A stretch of 64,000 nucleotides of DNA from NCBI RefSeq assembly GCF_003992055.1, contig NZ_RQVD01000001.1, forward strand, positions 124,001-188,000, written 5' to 3'. The notes below the pieces were generated by a model. The model was not told the origin of the DNA. It made no database searches and saw nothing but the letters and a program-made list of their open reading frames with translations. This DNA is from Veillonella sp. CHU740. GTDB taxonomy: Bacteria > Bacillota > Negativicutes > Veillonellales > Veillonellaceae. Shown here piece after piece: positions 1 to 9,072 of the stretch. Within the stretch, counting starts at the first letter, position 1; each line of letters starts with the position of its first letter. The translations under genes were made by a program, and so were the position numbers.

Positions 1-603
1 AATATCTTGACGCATTTTAGGCGTTAATTGACGATTCATTTCATCGGCCATCATCTTCATCACATCTGCCGCAGTACTACCTACAGGCACTTCATAGGTG
101 CTAGGAAATAAGAAGCCCTCTACACGATAAGTTACTGGCTTTGGTCCGTACATGTATAAATACGGAGAGTATAGTTTTCCTTGCTCCATGAACGCAGCCT
201 GCGTATCGATGCCTTGTTCTTCAATGCGCTTTCCAATTTCACCAATCGTAAAGCCTTCTGGAATGGTTAAGGTAATACTTTGAATCTTGCCTTTTTGCAA
301 TCGGTCAATAATTTCTTTCAAACTAGAATGATGCGGAATTTGATACGGTCCATGTTGCAACGTATCCATAGCACCTGTCAATCGCAGTGCTGCCCGGAAT
401 ACTGTTGGGGATACTATCAATCCTTTTTCATATAATGCCTCGCCTATTTCCGCCCCTGTTTGGTTTTCACTAATGACGATGGTTTCCACATCATCCTTAG
501 AACCTCCCGTCCAAGGAATATAATATAGGCCTGCTAGTGCACTCAGTACCACCACTAAAATGATACTAAGACTTATCCATGTGTATTTTATATATCGTTT
601 CAC
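1..603 (-). CDS. mltG: Endolytic transglycosylase MltG (N-terminal part, cut by window edge)
   Basis: This is the first 201 residues of an MltG/YceG-family lytic transglycosylase; the catalytic domain lies beyond position 1. The family is known to cleave nascent peptidoglycan strands at the outer face of the cytoplasmic membrane and so sets glycan chain length. Seen: a GTG start at 603 with AAAGGAGA just upstream, a short basic N-terminus (MKRYIKYT), one membrane segment at about residues 9-28, then the LysM-like region with SSLKEIIDRLQKG, the family motif LTIPEGFTIGEIGKRI and VEGFLFPSTYEVP. It closes the alaS-ireB-ruvX-DUF1292 neighbourhood as in other Firmicutes but has its own promoter, because a terminator separates it from the gene before it. 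The family call is firm; activity cannot be judged because the catalytic Glu is outside the window. Confidence 0.9.
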   Translation of the reverse strand, partial: MKRYIKYTWISLSIILVVVLSALAGLYYIPWTGGSKDDVETIVISENQTGAEIGEALYEKGLIVSPTVFRAALRLTGAMDTLQHGPYQIPHHSSLKEIIDRLQKGKIQSITLTIPEGFTIGEIGKRIEEQGIDTQAAFMEQGKLYSPYLYMYGPKPVTYRVEGFLFPSTYEVPVGSTAADVMKMMADEMNRQLTPKMRQDI

Positions 604-630
604 AGCAATCTCCTTTTCAATGAATACTAT

Positions 631-660
631 ATTATACCATTTTAGGAGTATATATAGCAA
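631..660 (-). promoter_or_regulatory. Promoter of mltG
   Basis: On the minus strand TTGCTA (655-660) is followed after 18 bases by TATAAT (631-636), with TGG directly before the -10 box (extended -10). It sits 28 bases before the GTG start and just after the upstream gene's terminator. Confidence 0.6.
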
Positions 661-686
661 TTTTTCTATATATATCTGTTTGTACA

Positions 687-720
687 ACAAAAGGGGCTGT
701 TACTATTCTACAACCCCTTT
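687..720 (-). terminator. Intrinsic terminator after the SUKH/DUF4261-like gene
   Basis: On the minus strand GGGGTTGT and ACAGCCCC pair (one G-U) across a 9-base loop and are followed by TTTT. It lies a few bases after the stop codon at 727. Confidence 0.75.
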
Positions 721-726
721 CATTAT

Positions 727-2835
727 TTATTCTTCTTCACTTGTATCAAAGAAAATTTGTATACTTTGCAATCCATCTGCATGGACTGGTTCATCGATAT
801 GAACTATCAGTTGTTCTTCCTCTGTTCTACCCACAGAATCACCGTCTGTTAACTCTTTGCCAGATACCAGTATATAATTCGCCACGCTAAGGATATAATT
901 ACAGGCACGCTCTGGATCCCATGGACAATGCAAGAATTCCACATTGAGTTGGTCGAACTCTTCCATACCACTAGTATACAAAGATATGGTTCCATCTTCT
1001 TCAAAATCGATATCAACCCACACTAGGTTCACCATAGGCAACACATCATCTCGTAGATTCTCTGTTTCTTTGTAGTACATGTCTGCTTCATAGAGAACGT
1101 CATTTGTATAGATAGCTGTAGCTCCAGTTTGCTCTGTGGCTACTGAAAGTAATTTCGCTAATAAGATTCCTTCTTCTAATGGTTTGCCAGGTCCTTCTAC
1201 AATACTAATCGCCACATGGCTTGTGTGTTGGATTACAGCATCCAATGCATCGTCCCAAAGATAATTACGAGTAGCCCCTTGCATAACAATTTCTATCGGC
1301 ATGGCATAGGAAAATGGTGCTACCATTACTTTATAGTCATCAATGACTAGGAAGTATGCCTCCTCCATCTCCTCTTCTTCGACGGTATCCACATCTTTTG
1401 TGGTAACGGCTGCACGGACTTTCATCCCCTCTGGACCCGTTACGGAAATAATATCCCATTGAGCGAGCAAATCCTTTTTAAATTGCTCCACATCAAAGGT
1501 AGCATTTTCTAACAATACCATGCCCATACATCCACGTCTGCCAATCACGGGGCCCATACCATGTTCCAAGATAGAGCCAATGTCATCTCCTATGGTACTT
1601 TCAGCTAGCATAACCATAGTACTCATCAGGAGCTGATTATCATCGCTGTCAAGGTCCAATACTTCTACATTCAAATTCATGATGTGTTCCATAACGCTTT
1701 CTAGAATGGAATCCGCTAAATTATCAGACATTTCATCCATAATCTCTAACAAGGCATGACTAAAAGACGGCCCCAACACCTCTAGCATATGCGTGTCCCC
1801 ATCGTAATAGAGCACTTGTCCTACATGACCAGATTTTGTCGGGTTATAGTCAATGTAAAGTCGCGATGCCTCTTCCCCTTCCCCAGTAGTTGCAAACAGG
1901 CACAAATTTCTCTGTTTAGAAGGCGCTCGTACTTGTGACGGTTTTACATCAGGTCCCAGTATATCCATGTTCATCACATCTCGCCCATGAAGATCAAATT
2001 CTAACATTTGACGTGCTGATAGCAAGTAGAATCGTTTGCCTTCATAGAGGAACATTGGGAATGTGACCTTCATAGAGGTATATTTCTGTTGGTACGTACC
2101 ATTCACAATATTAAGCAAGAAACTAAGCCCTTCCGGCGTATCTGGATAGCGGCGCAACAATTGTATCCACTCTCGGGAAGAGATGCCTTTCCACTCATTT
2201 TTAATCGCAGACCACAAATCAGGCACTACCCCACGATAGATGCTATATATATCTGTCATAAACCGTTCATGAATCGTAAGCCCCGAGTCTACCACATCGA
2301 TAGTAGCTCCTTTTCCTAGCGTACTTCTATGAAGATATTTCTCAATGGTGCTCACTGCAAGGTCCTTATCGGCTACATAATACGCAAAGATAGCCACTCC
2401 CTCTGGAATACGTAGTGTGGGATCACTGACAACGTTATTTTCTTTCAAGGCCCTAGAAATTTTTGTATCCAATCGTTTGAACTGTTTCGCATCTCCTAAT
2501 GACGCATCCAACACAACATAGATATGATGTAAATTGCCTAATTCTGCAATAACATTTCCATTTTGATATAACTTAGCACCATAAGGTATACCCGCTTCTC
2601 TCAAACAGAGGAGTATTTCCTCTACGAATTCATCTCCTTCATCCATGGAAAAGCGAAGTACGCAATGGTCAATGACACCATTTTCTTTATACACCGATTC
2701 CCCTTTATGCACAGTCCCTATATCTTCTAACATATCCTCCATCAACGTTTCTAATGACTCTCGCATTACCTCGTTAAATTGGGCGGGAATATATAGTTCA
2801 TACTGAATTTGTTTGTTCTTTTCTTCTGTTGCCAT
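727..2835 (-). CDS. Large multidomain protein with SUKH-like and DUF4261-like regions
   Basis: Cytoplasmic, acidic, 702 residues; no signal peptide or membrane segment. I chose the ATG at 2835 because GGAG lies 11 bases upstream; the frame is open to 2865 without a better ribosome site. Residues 1-190 are not recognised. Residues about 205-368 resemble SMI1/KNR4 (SUKH) proteins, with RLYIDYNPTKSGHVGQ at 325-340 and the LGPSFSHALLEI end typical of that fold. Residues about 433-695 resemble DUF4261, including MGMVLLENATFDVEQFKKDL, RNYLWDDALDAV and SGKELTDGDSVGRTEEE. SUKH domains are known as immunity proteins against secreted nuclease toxins, and DUF4261 occurs in similar settings, so a multi-immunity role is possible, but no toxin gene is visible nearby. 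It sits between DUF1292 and mltG, where many Firmicutes have nothing. Domain calls are by eye, and the function is an inference. Confidence 0.6.
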   Translation of the reverse strand: MATEEKNKQIQYELYIPAQFNEVMRESLETLMEDMLEDIGTVHKGESVYKENGVIDHCVLRFSMDEGDEFVEEILLCLREAGIPYGAKLYQNGNVIAELGNLHHIYVVLDASLGDAKQFKRLDTKISRALKENNVVSDPTLRIPEGVAIFAYYVADKDLAVSTIEKYLHRSTLGKGATIDVVDSGLTIHERFMTDIYSIYRGVVPDLWSAIKNEWKGISSREWIQLLRRYPDTPEGLSFLLNIVNGTYQQKYTSMKVTFPMFLYEGKRFYLLSARQMLEFDLHGRDVMNMDILGPDVKPSQVRAPSKQRNLCLFATTGEGEEASRLYIDYNPTKSGHVGQVLYYDGDTHMLEVLGPSFSHALLEIMDEMSDNLADSILESVMEHIMNLNVEVLDLDSDDNQLLMSTMVMLAESTIGDDIGSILEHGMGPVIGRRGCMGMVLLENATFDVEQFKKDLLAQWDIISVTGPEGMKVRAAVTTKDVDTVEEEEMEEAYFLVIDDYKVMVAPFSYAMPIEIVMQGATRNYLWDDALDAVIQHTSHVAISIVEGPGKPLEEGILLAKLLSVATEQTGATAIYTNDVLYEADMYYKETENLRDDVLPMVNLVWVDIDFEEDGTISLYTSGMEEFDQLNVEFLHCPWDPERACNYILSVANYILVSGKELTDGDSVGRTEEEQLIVHIDEPVHADGLQSIQIFFDTSEEE

Positions 2836-2867
2836 ATCTCTTAATTCTCCACTCATACATAGCATAC

Positions 2868-2912
2868 GAAAAAGGCTGTAACTAACTGTCCTTCGACAAT
2901 CTGTTACAGCCC
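2868..2912 (-). terminator. Intrinsic terminator after the alaS-ireB-ruvX-DUF1292 operon
   Basis: A perfect 9-bp stem (GGCTGTAAC with GTTACAGCC) closes a 20-base loop that contains a second small hairpin (GTC-GAAG-GAC). On the minus strand TTTTT follows. It ends only about 30 bases before the start of the next gene, which has no clear promoter of its own, so the hairpin may also act as an attenuator. Confidence 0.8.
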
Positions 2913-2922
2913 TCCTGACTGA

Positions 2923-3195
2923 TTAGTCCATTTCTTCGTACAATTTGATCACTGCATCGAATTCTTCATCAGTTGGAGCAACGTAAACTTGTTCTCCTTC
3001 TTCGTCATCAATGCGTGCGATAATTACTTCTGGCTCATCATGTTCTGTTTCTTCTTCTGGTGGAAGAGATACTAAAATGGCAAATGCTTTTCCATCATGT
3101 TGAATCAACATTTCTTCTTCATAATATCTTTCTTCTCCATTTTCGTCTTCAATTACGATAACAGAAACTTCACCTTCATACCCTTGCTCGATCAT
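2923..3195 (-). CDS. DUF1292 family protein (YrzB-like)
   Basis: Small, very acidic 90-residue cytoplasmic protein. The start ATG at 3195 has AAGGAGG seven bases upstream. The pattern IVIEDENGEERYYEE... followed by AILVSL and IARI is typical of DUF1292 proteins, which are small beta-rich proteins of unknown role found next to ruvX in Firmicutes. It lies 10 bases after ruvX, last gene of the alaS operon before a strong terminator. No catalytic motif is visible. Confidence 0.85.
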   Translation of the reverse strand: MIEQGYEGEVSVIVIEDENGEERYYEEEMLIQHDGKAFAILVSLPPEEETEHDEPEVIIARIDDEEGEQVYVAPTDEEFDAVIKLYEEMD

Positions 3196-3205
3196 AGTAA
3201 CCTCC

Positions 3206-3616
3206 TTATGAACGACTATCTAAATAGCCTTGTAAAATGACAACTGCTGCCATCTTATCAATGACTTCTTTGCGTTTTTTACGACTTACATCAGCGGCGA
3301 TAAGGGATTTTTCTGCCATCACTGTGGATAAACGTTCATCCCAAAATACAACCGGGGTGGAGATGACTTCTTTCATCTTCTCCACAAAAGCTTCCGTTTT
3401 TTCCGCCCGTTCCCCTTTTGTACCATTCATATTTTTCGGCATACCCACCACAATGGTGTCTACCTCATATTCATGGATTAATTCCGCTATACGCTGAAAG
3501 TCTTTTTCGTGGGATGTGCGGCGAATGGTTTCGATACCTTGCGCTGTAATATACAGCGCATCACTGCATGCTACACCTATGGTCCGACTTCCCACATCAA
3601 GTGCCATAATACGCAT
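3206..3616 (-). CDS. ruvX: RuvX/YqgF family putative pre-16S rRNA nuclease or resolvase
   Basis: 136 residues, normal for the family. It has the RNase H-like fold markers [16 protein letters not shown] at the start (first acidic residue of the metal site), [13 protein letters not shown] in the middle and [11 protein letters not shown] followed by [13 protein letters not shown] at the end. The family is known for processing 16S rRNA 5' ends and was also proposed to be a Holliday junction resolvase. Its ATG overlaps the stop of ireB (TAATG), showing translational coupling. The order ireB-ruvX-DUF1292 is that of Bacillus and most Firmicutes. Confidence 0.95.
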   Translation of the reverse strand: MRIMALDVGSRTIGVACSDALYITAQGIETIRRTSHEKDFQRIAELIHEYEVDTIVVGMPKNMNGTKGERAEKTEAFVEKMKEVISTPVVFWDERLSTVMAEKSLIAADVSRKKRKEVIDKMAAVVILQGYLDSRS

Positions 3617-3876
3617 TATAATTGTTTCGCTTTCACATACTCTTTAACAAGTTCTTCAATGAGTTCATCACGTTCGATACTACGAATATCTTTACGTGCA
3701 TTGTTGTAACTTGTAATATACGTTGGGTCTCCAGAAATTAGATATCCTGTAATTTGGCTAATCGGATTATATCCCTTTTCTGCCAACGCTTGGAACACAT
3801 GTTGAAATACTTGTTCTGGTGTTAACGGTGTTGTTTGTACCGGTTTAATCACCATTGTTTTATCTGAAAGATTCAT
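3616..3876 (-). CDS. ireB: IreB family regulatory phosphoprotein (DUF965)
   Basis: 86 residues, the full family length, with the conserved sequence [20 protein letters not shown] and the basic [19 protein letters not shown]. IreB is known in Enterococcus as a small protein phosphorylated on N-terminal threonines by the PASTA kinase IreK and controlling cephalosporin tolerance; Thr7 here is a possible acceptor. It lies between alaS and ruvX, 53 bases after alaS, as in Firmicutes generally. No kinase gene is in the window. Confidence 0.92.
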   Translation of the reverse strand: MNLSDKTMVIKPVQTTPLTPEQVFQHVFQALAEKGYNPISQITGYLISGDPTYITSYNNARKDIRSIERDELIEELVKEYVKAKQL

Positions 3877-3929
3877 ATAATCCCTCCTTATCCTAAGTGT
3901 TCTACTGAAAGTCGCATCTATGAATGCGA

Positions 3930-6539
3930 TTATCCAACCATGGACTGGATTGCTTCTTTACCTGCTACTAAGGCTTGGTCCATCGCCGCTGGATCTTTAC
4001 CACCAGCTTGTGCCATATCTGGACGGCCACCGCCATTGCCGCCAGCCGCTTGTGCTGCTGCTTTTACGATGTTACCACAATGGATGCCTTTGCCCACTAC
4101 GTCTTTCGTAGCCATGCAAACGAAGTTTACTTTATCGTCACTAGCTGCACCTAATAATACTACGCCAGAACCGATTTTATCGCGAACCATGTCAGCCATG
4201 TCACGCAATTCGCCCATATCAGATACTGGTACAGACGCTACTACAGCTGTCACATCGCCTACTGTGAATTGACCTGCTAAGACACTATCAAGGTTGCCGC
4301 TGTTCAATTCTTTTTTCACTTGATCTAGCTCACGCTCTACGGCTTTCGCATGATCAAGCACTTGTTGCACTTTACCTACTATTTCTTGTGGTTTAGCTTT
4401 CACAAGAGAGGCAATAGATTTTACTGTTTGCTCTTCTTGTTGTGCTAAGGCAAGTGCTGCTTTACCTGTTACCGCTTCGATACGGCGTACGCCAGAGCCA
4501 ATACCACCTTCAGATGTGATACGGAATTGACCGATAAAGCCTGTATTTTCTACGTGAGAACCACCACACAATTCGATGGAGAATTCTGGCACAGATACGA
4601 CACGTACTTCGGAACCGTATTTTTCACCGAACAATGCCATAGCGCCTTTTGCTTTCGCCGCATCAATAGACATCGTTTCTACTTCCAATGTGGAAGCACG
4701 AAGAATTTGTTCATTTACCATATTTGTGATAGTTTGCAATTCTTCTGCTGTCACAGGGGAGAAGTGTGTAAAGTCAAAACGCAAATAGTCTGGCGTTACC
4801 AAAGAACCTGCTTGGTTGACATGTGTACCCAATACGGAACGCAAAGCAGCATGCAACAAGTGGGTGGCTGTATGGTTACGAGCCATATGTTGACGACGTT
4901 CTACATCTACTTCAAACGTTACTTCATCGTTCACAGAAATACTACCTTCTACTACAGTACCTACATGGTACGTAGTGCCTTCTGGTAATTTTTTCGCTGT
5001 ATGCACTTCTACTTTACCCAATGGACCAACGATGAAACCAGTATCACCTAATTGTCCGCCTCCTTCTGCATGGAATGGAGTCGTTTTTACGATGATCGTC
5101 ACATCTTGACCATCTTCCGCACGGTCGATAGCTTTCGCCCCTTCACCGATAAGAAGTACTGTGGATGCTGTAGCGCTTTCATCGTCAGAAATATGTTCAT
5201 TGGATAAATGTGTAATATCTGGAGTGGCCACTTTTGCATCTACATCTTCACGAGCCTCACGAGCACGTGTACGTTGTTCGTTCATAGCGCTTTCAAAACC
5301 AGCTTGGTCGATAGTGAAACCAGCTTCGTGAGCGATTTCTTCTGTCAATTCCCAAGGGAATCCGTAAGTGTCATATAACTTGAACACATCTTGACCTGGT
5401 ACAGTAGTCGTACCATCAGCCTTCAATGTATCCAACAATTGGCTTAACATATCAAGGCCAGATGCCAATGTTTGGTTGAATCGTTCTTCTTCATTTGCCA
5501 CCACTCGTTTGACAAAATCTTGTTTTTCCACGATGTTCGTAATAGCTCCACCTAAGATATCTACTACGATATCTACTAATGGTACCAAGAATGGTCCTTG
5601 AATGCCTAATAGGCGACCATGGCGAACAGCACGGCGCAAAATACGGCGAAGTACATATCCACGGCCTTCATTGGATGGCAATACACCATCAGCAATCAAT
5701 GCTACGATAGCACGAATATGGTCAGCAATAACTTTTAAAGAAATGTCTGTGCTCGCATCAGTATGATATGTAACACCAGCTTTTTTTGCTGTAGCTTCGA
5801 TAATTGGGAAAATCAAATCTGTTTCAAAGTTGCTTTCTTTTCCTTGCAATACAGATGCCAAACGTTCTAAACCAGCGCCAGTATCAATATTTTTCTTAGC
5901 CAATGGTTCATACGTACCTTCTGCAGTACGGTTGAATTGCGTGAACACAAGGTTCCAAATTTCAAGGAATCGATCACAGTCACAACCTGGTGCACAGTTT
6001 GGATCATCACAACCACGTTCCGGTCCTAAGTCGTAGAAAATTTCACTATCTGGACCGCATGGGCCTTCTCCGATTTCCCAGAAGTTATCTTCTAAGCGAC
6101 TAATGTGATTTTCTGGTAACCCGATTTCATTATGCCAAGTGTCATACGCTTCTTGGTCATCTGGATATACAGTGACATATAATTTTTCTTTGTCCAATTT
6201 GATGACTTCTGTTAAGAATTCCCATGCCCAATGGATGGCTTCTTTTTTGAAATAATCGCCAAAAGAGAAGTTACCCAACATTTCAAAGAATGTATGGTGA
6301 CGTGCTGTACGTCCTACGTTTTCAATATCACCTGTGCGAATTGACTTTTGGCTTGTCGTAATTCGTGCACAAGGTGGCACTAATTTACCTGTGAAAAACG
6401 GTTTCAATGGCGCCATACCTGCACCGATTAATAACAAAGATGGGTCGTTATCTGGAACAAGAGAATAACTTTCTTGCTTTAAATGTCCTTTACTTTCAAA
6501 AAAATTCAAATACGCTTGGCGTAATTCATTTCCTGTCAT
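3930..6539 (-). CDS. alaS: Alanyl-tRNA synthetase
   Basis: Class II synthetase of 869 residues that charges tRNA-Ala in the cytoplasm. Seen in order: N-terminal catalytic domain starting [18 protein letters not shown] with the class II motif around [20 protein letters not shown], a linker, the editing domain with [13 protein letters not shown] (zinc-binding His pair) and [15 protein letters not shown] (zinc-binding Cys and His), then the C-terminal helical and glycine-rich DHHA1-type domain ending [17 protein letters not shown]. The ATG at 6539 has AGGAGG upstream. A TATAAT-like -10 lies about 30 bases upstream, without a clear -35. First gene of the alaS-ireB-ruvX-DUF1292 operon. Confidence 0.98.
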   Translation of the reverse strand: MTGNELRQAYLNFFESKGHLKQESYSLVPDNDPSLLLIGAGMAPLKPFFTGKLVPPCARITTSQKSIRTGDIENVGRTARHHTFFEMLGNFSFGDYFKKEAIHWAWEFLTEVIKLDKEKLYVTVYPDDQEAYDTWHNEIGLPENHISRLEDNFWEIGEGPCGPDSEIFYDLGPERGCDDPNCAPGCDCDRFLEIWNLVFTQFNRTAEGTYEPLAKKNIDTGAGLERLASVLQGKESNFETDLIFPIIEATAKKAGVTYHTDASTDISLKVIADHIRAIVALIADGVLPSNEGRGYVLRRILRRAVRHGRLLGIQGPFLVPLVDIVVDILGGAITNIVEKQDFVKRVVANEEERFNQTLASGLDMLSQLLDTLKADGTTTVPGQDVFKLYDTYGFPWELTEEIAHEAGFTIDQAGFESAMNEQRTRAREAREDVDAKVATPDITHLSNEHISDDESATASTVLLIGEGAKAIDRAEDGQDVTIIVKTTPFHAEGGGQLGDTGFIVGPLGKVEVHTAKKLPEGTTYHVGTVVEGSISVNDEVTFEVDVERRQHMARNHTATHLLHAALRSVLGTHVNQAGSLVTPDYLRFDFTHFSPVTAEELQTITNMVNEQILRASTLEVETMSIDAAKAKGAMALFGEKYGSEVRVVSVPEFSIELCGGSHVENTGFIGQFRITSEGGIGSGVRRIEAVTGKAALALAQQEEQTVKSIASLVKAKPQEIVGKVQQVLDHAKAVERELDQVKKELNSGNLDSVLAGQFTVGDVTAVVASVPVSDMGELRDMADMVRDKIGSGVVLLGAASDDKVNFVCMATKDVVGKGIHCGNIVKAAAQAAGGNGGGRPDMAQAGGKDPAAMDQALVAGKEAIQSMVG

Positions 6540-6598
6540 GGTTTCCCTCCTAAAATTGTCTATTGCTTTTATTATATCATATACGGCGCTGAAAGTAT

Positions 6599-7402
6599 CT
6601 ACTTTCCTTGTACCATGGTCACAAAAAATGTAATGACATAGAGTCCAATAGCTGTGAGCACAATGGTCCCCCCAGGTGCAAAGTCAAGCCAAAAGGCGCT
6701 GCATAGTCCACCAATGACAGATAGTACAGAGTATACGGTGGCAATGCCCCATGTCGCTTTAAATCCTCGTTTCCATAAGTGTGCGGAGGCAACGGGCACA
6801 ATCATAAGGGCACTGATCAACAGAATCCCTACTACGGTCATCCCCATCACAACGACTAAAGCAGTTAATACAGCAAAAATCATATTGACACGATTTACAT
6901 TGATACCTACGGTACGAGCAATTTCTTCATCAAAAGAGGTGAGCATTAAAGAATGATAGACAAATTTCATAATAATCCCCACCAAGATAGCCACGGCGCC
7001 GATACTATAAATATCTGTCATGGTCACCGTCAAGATACTACCAAACAAGAAATTCAATAATCCTGTACTAGGCATCTTTACCATCGTAGAAAATACGATG
7101 GCTAAGGATAAACCACCATAAAAGAATAAGGCCATAATCATATCTGCATATTGTTTTTGGTAACGGCGTACTAATTCTATCCCCAACGCAGAGGTCACTG
7201 TCAATACGATGGCTCCTAGCGGTGGATATACTTTCAACAAGGATGCCCCTGTTACACCAGCAAATGCAATATGCCCTAATCCATCTCCGAGCATGGATTG
7301 TCGTTTAATGACGATGAACATGCCGATCAATGGGCACATAAGGGCTACTATCAACCCTGCTAAGAATGCACGTTGCATAAATGTATAGGATAAAATGTCC
7401 AT
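6599..7402 (-). CDS. Metal (zinc/manganese-type) ABC transporter permease
   Basis: Hydrophobic 267-residue protein with about eight membrane segments and the ABC-3 (ZnuB/MntB) family features: MCPLIGMFIVIKRQSMLGDG near the N-terminus and GILLISALMIVPVASAHLW late in the protein. The family moves Zn(II), Mn(II) or Fe(II) across the cytoplasmic membrane with a periplasmic or lipoprotein metal binder. It follows the ATPase gene with a one-base gap, so the two are co-translated. No substrate-binding gene is present here, so the metal cannot be assigned and the binder must be encoded elsewhere. Confidence 0.9.
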   Translation of the reverse strand: MDILSYTFMQRAFLAGLIVALMCPLIGMFIVIKRQSMLGDGLGHIAFAGVTGASLLKVYPPLGAIVLTVTSALGIELVRRYQKQYADMIMALFFYGGLSLAIVFSTMVKMPSTGLLNFLFGSILTVTMTDIYSIGAVAILVGIIMKFVYHSLMLTSFDEEIARTVGINVNRVNMIFAVLTALVVVMGMTVVGILLISALMIVPVASAHLWKRGFKATWGIATVYSVLSVIGGLCSAFWLDFAPGGTIVLTAIGLYVITFFVTMVQGK

Positions 7403-7403
7403 A

Positions 7404-8114
7404 TTAGCCTCCTACATGCCATGCCAAACGAGATCCTTGATGACTGTCCATAAAGCCTTCGCAAGGTCCATAGTAACATGCATGTCCATCCACACATAAA
7501 ATCGTATCCGCCACTTCCATTGCTTCCGTTACATCATGGGTAACCATAATAACGGTAATATTTTCATTTTTTAAGGAGCGCAACACTTCATAAATTTTCT
7601 TACTTGTTTCGTAATCGATACCACTGGTTGGTTCATCTAGTAAGATATAGTTCGGTTTACGAGCTAACGCTTGGGCTAACATCACACGTTGTTGTTGGCC
7701 ACCGCTGAGCTCACCAATGCGACGAGTTAGAAACTCTTGCATACCTACCAATTTCAACGCATCCAGTATGCGCCCTTTTTTATCTTTCTTCGGCACATGA
7801 AACAAAGCCAGTCCTACCACTTCTTCTACGGTGGCTGGAAATTGGGCTGCATTTTTATTGTAAATTTGCGGCACTAAGTGAATGAGCCCTTTCATTTGTG
7901 CTTCTTTAGGACTAATTCCATCTAAACAAAGGTGTCCTGCCGTAGGTTCTAATAAGCCTGCTACCATGCGAAGCCACGTAGTTTTACCAGAACCATTGGG
8001 TCCCACTACGAGCAAAAATTCACCTTTAGGAATCGTAATGGTCATATTGTGAATGACTGGCTGTGTTCCATAAGAAAATTGCACATCTTGTATATGAATA
8101 CCTGCGTGTGTCAT
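7404..8114 (-). CDS. Metal ABC transporter ATP-binding protein (ZnuC-like)
   Basis: 236-residue ABC ATPase: Walker A GPNGSGKTT at about residue 38, Q-loop LVPQ, signature LSGGQQQR, Walker B YILLDEPTSG and the switch His in MVTHDV. Together with the following permease it forms the core of a metal importer. The ATG at 8114 has AAGGAG upstream. The gene before it (NlpC/P60) is separated by a strong terminator, so this pair is its own unit. Confidence 0.92.
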   Translation of the reverse strand: MTHAGIHIQDVQFSYGTQPVIHNMTITIPKGEFLLVVGPNGSGKTTWLRMVAGLLEPTAGHLCLDGISPKEAQMKGLIHLVPQIYNKNAAQFPATVEEVVGLALFHVPKKDKKGRILDALKLVGMQEFLTRRIGELSGGQQQRVMLAQALARKPNYILLDEPTSGIDYETSKKIYEVLRSLKNENITVIMVTHDVTEAMEVADTILCVDGHACYYGPCEGFMDSHQGSRLAWHVGG

Positions 8115-8147
8115 AGTTAACTCCTTTATGTTGCAACCGCATATATG

Positions 8148-8181
8148 GCAAAAGCTGTAATGACAGTATCATTACAGCTTG
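8148..8181 (-). terminator. Intrinsic terminator after the NlpC/P60 gene
   Basis: A perfect 12-bp stem (AAGCTGTAATGA with TCATTACAGCTT) with a 5-base loop, followed on the minus strand by TTTTGCC. Confidence 0.8.
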
Positions 8182-8185
8182 TGTA

Positions 8186-9046
8186 TTATAGTACGCGTTT
8201 AGCGCCTACATAGCGTGGTCCCCAATAGCTATCATCAATATCTGCTACGGCAACACCGCTACTGGATGTGGCACTGATAAACTGTCCATCTCCAATATAA
8301 ATACCCGAATGGGAAACCCCTGGTTCATAGGTTTCAAAAAACACTAGATCGCCGGGTTGCAAATTTTGTTTCTCTACTTTTTTTCCCACCGTGTATTGTT
8401 CATCCGCTTGGCGCGGCAATTGAACGCCCACTTTCTGAAAGACATGACGAATGTATCCAGAGCAATCGAAACCTGCTGGGGTAGTACCACCAAATTTATA
8501 TGGTACTCCTGTAAAGGTATTTGCATAGGTCAATATTTCCTTTACGTTTCCTGAAACTGGTACAGTTCGCAATGGTTTCGCTGTATGATTCGTCACCTTA
8601 TGTTTCACTTGAACCGTTGCAGGTTTGCCTTGTGTAGTCGGTTTCTTTTGTTGCTTCACAGATGTCGTAATAGCTTTTGAATTGCCTTCCTTTTTCGCTT
8701 GGATTTTCGCCATCAACTCTGCATCTTTTTTTGAAATTTCTTTCACCTTCGACACTGTTTTGGTGGCGCTAGGCATCGGTTTACCCATCAGTTTTTTATA
8801 GGTCGCGTCACCTAAGATACCATCTACTGGCAAGCCCTGATCTTTTTGATACAATCGTACGGCCCACTTTGTATTGGCATCATATTCGCCTGTTTCTCGT
8901 GCTTTGTAGCCAGCCGCAATCAGCTTCTTTTGAATGGCTACAATCTCACTTCCCGTATCACCATATTGATACGCCCCTTGTACAGAGGCACCTAATATAC
9001 CTACAAATGCAGCAAGTATTAGGCATTTCTTTGTATACCCTGTCAT
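8186..9046 (-). CDS. Secreted NlpC/P60 peptidoglycan hydrolase with a PG-binding domain
   Basis: 286 residues. A signal peptide covers about residues 1-24 (KK followed by a hydrophobic stretch ending ASVQGA). A PG_binding_1 domain lies at about 28-87 (GDTGSEIVAIQKKLIAAGY, LPVDGILGDATYKKLMG), then a Lys/Thr-rich linker at about 90-165, then an NlpC/P60 domain at 170-286 with the catalytic Cys195 in FDCSGYIRHVF and His246 in GVSHSGIYIG. The family cleaves D-gamma-glutamyl to diamino acid bonds in wall stem peptides outside the membrane. It is a single-gene unit between the glycosyltransferase and the metal transporter. Good ribosome site (GAGAGGAG) before the ATG at 9046. Confidence 0.93.
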   Translation of the reverse strand: MTGYTKKCLILAAFVGILGASVQGAYQYGDTGSEIVAIQKKLIAAGYKARETGEYDANTKWAVRLYQKDQGLPVDGILGDATYKKLMGKPMPSATKTVSKVKEISKKDAELMAKIQAKKEGNSKAITTSVKQQKKPTTQGKPATVQVKHKVTNHTAKPLRTVPVSGNVKEILTYANTFTGVPYKFGGTTPAGFDCSGYIRHVFQKVGVQLPRQADEQYTVGKKVEKQNLQPGDLVFFETYEPGVSHSGIYIGDGQFISATSSSGVAVADIDDSYWGPRYVGAKRVL

Positions 9047-9072
9047 AGAGACTCCTCTCGTAGTGTATCTGC

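Noticed and set aside
4527-4988. A 153-codon plus-strand open frame
   Set aside because: It is opposite the conserved alaS coding sequence and has no ribosome site or family features.
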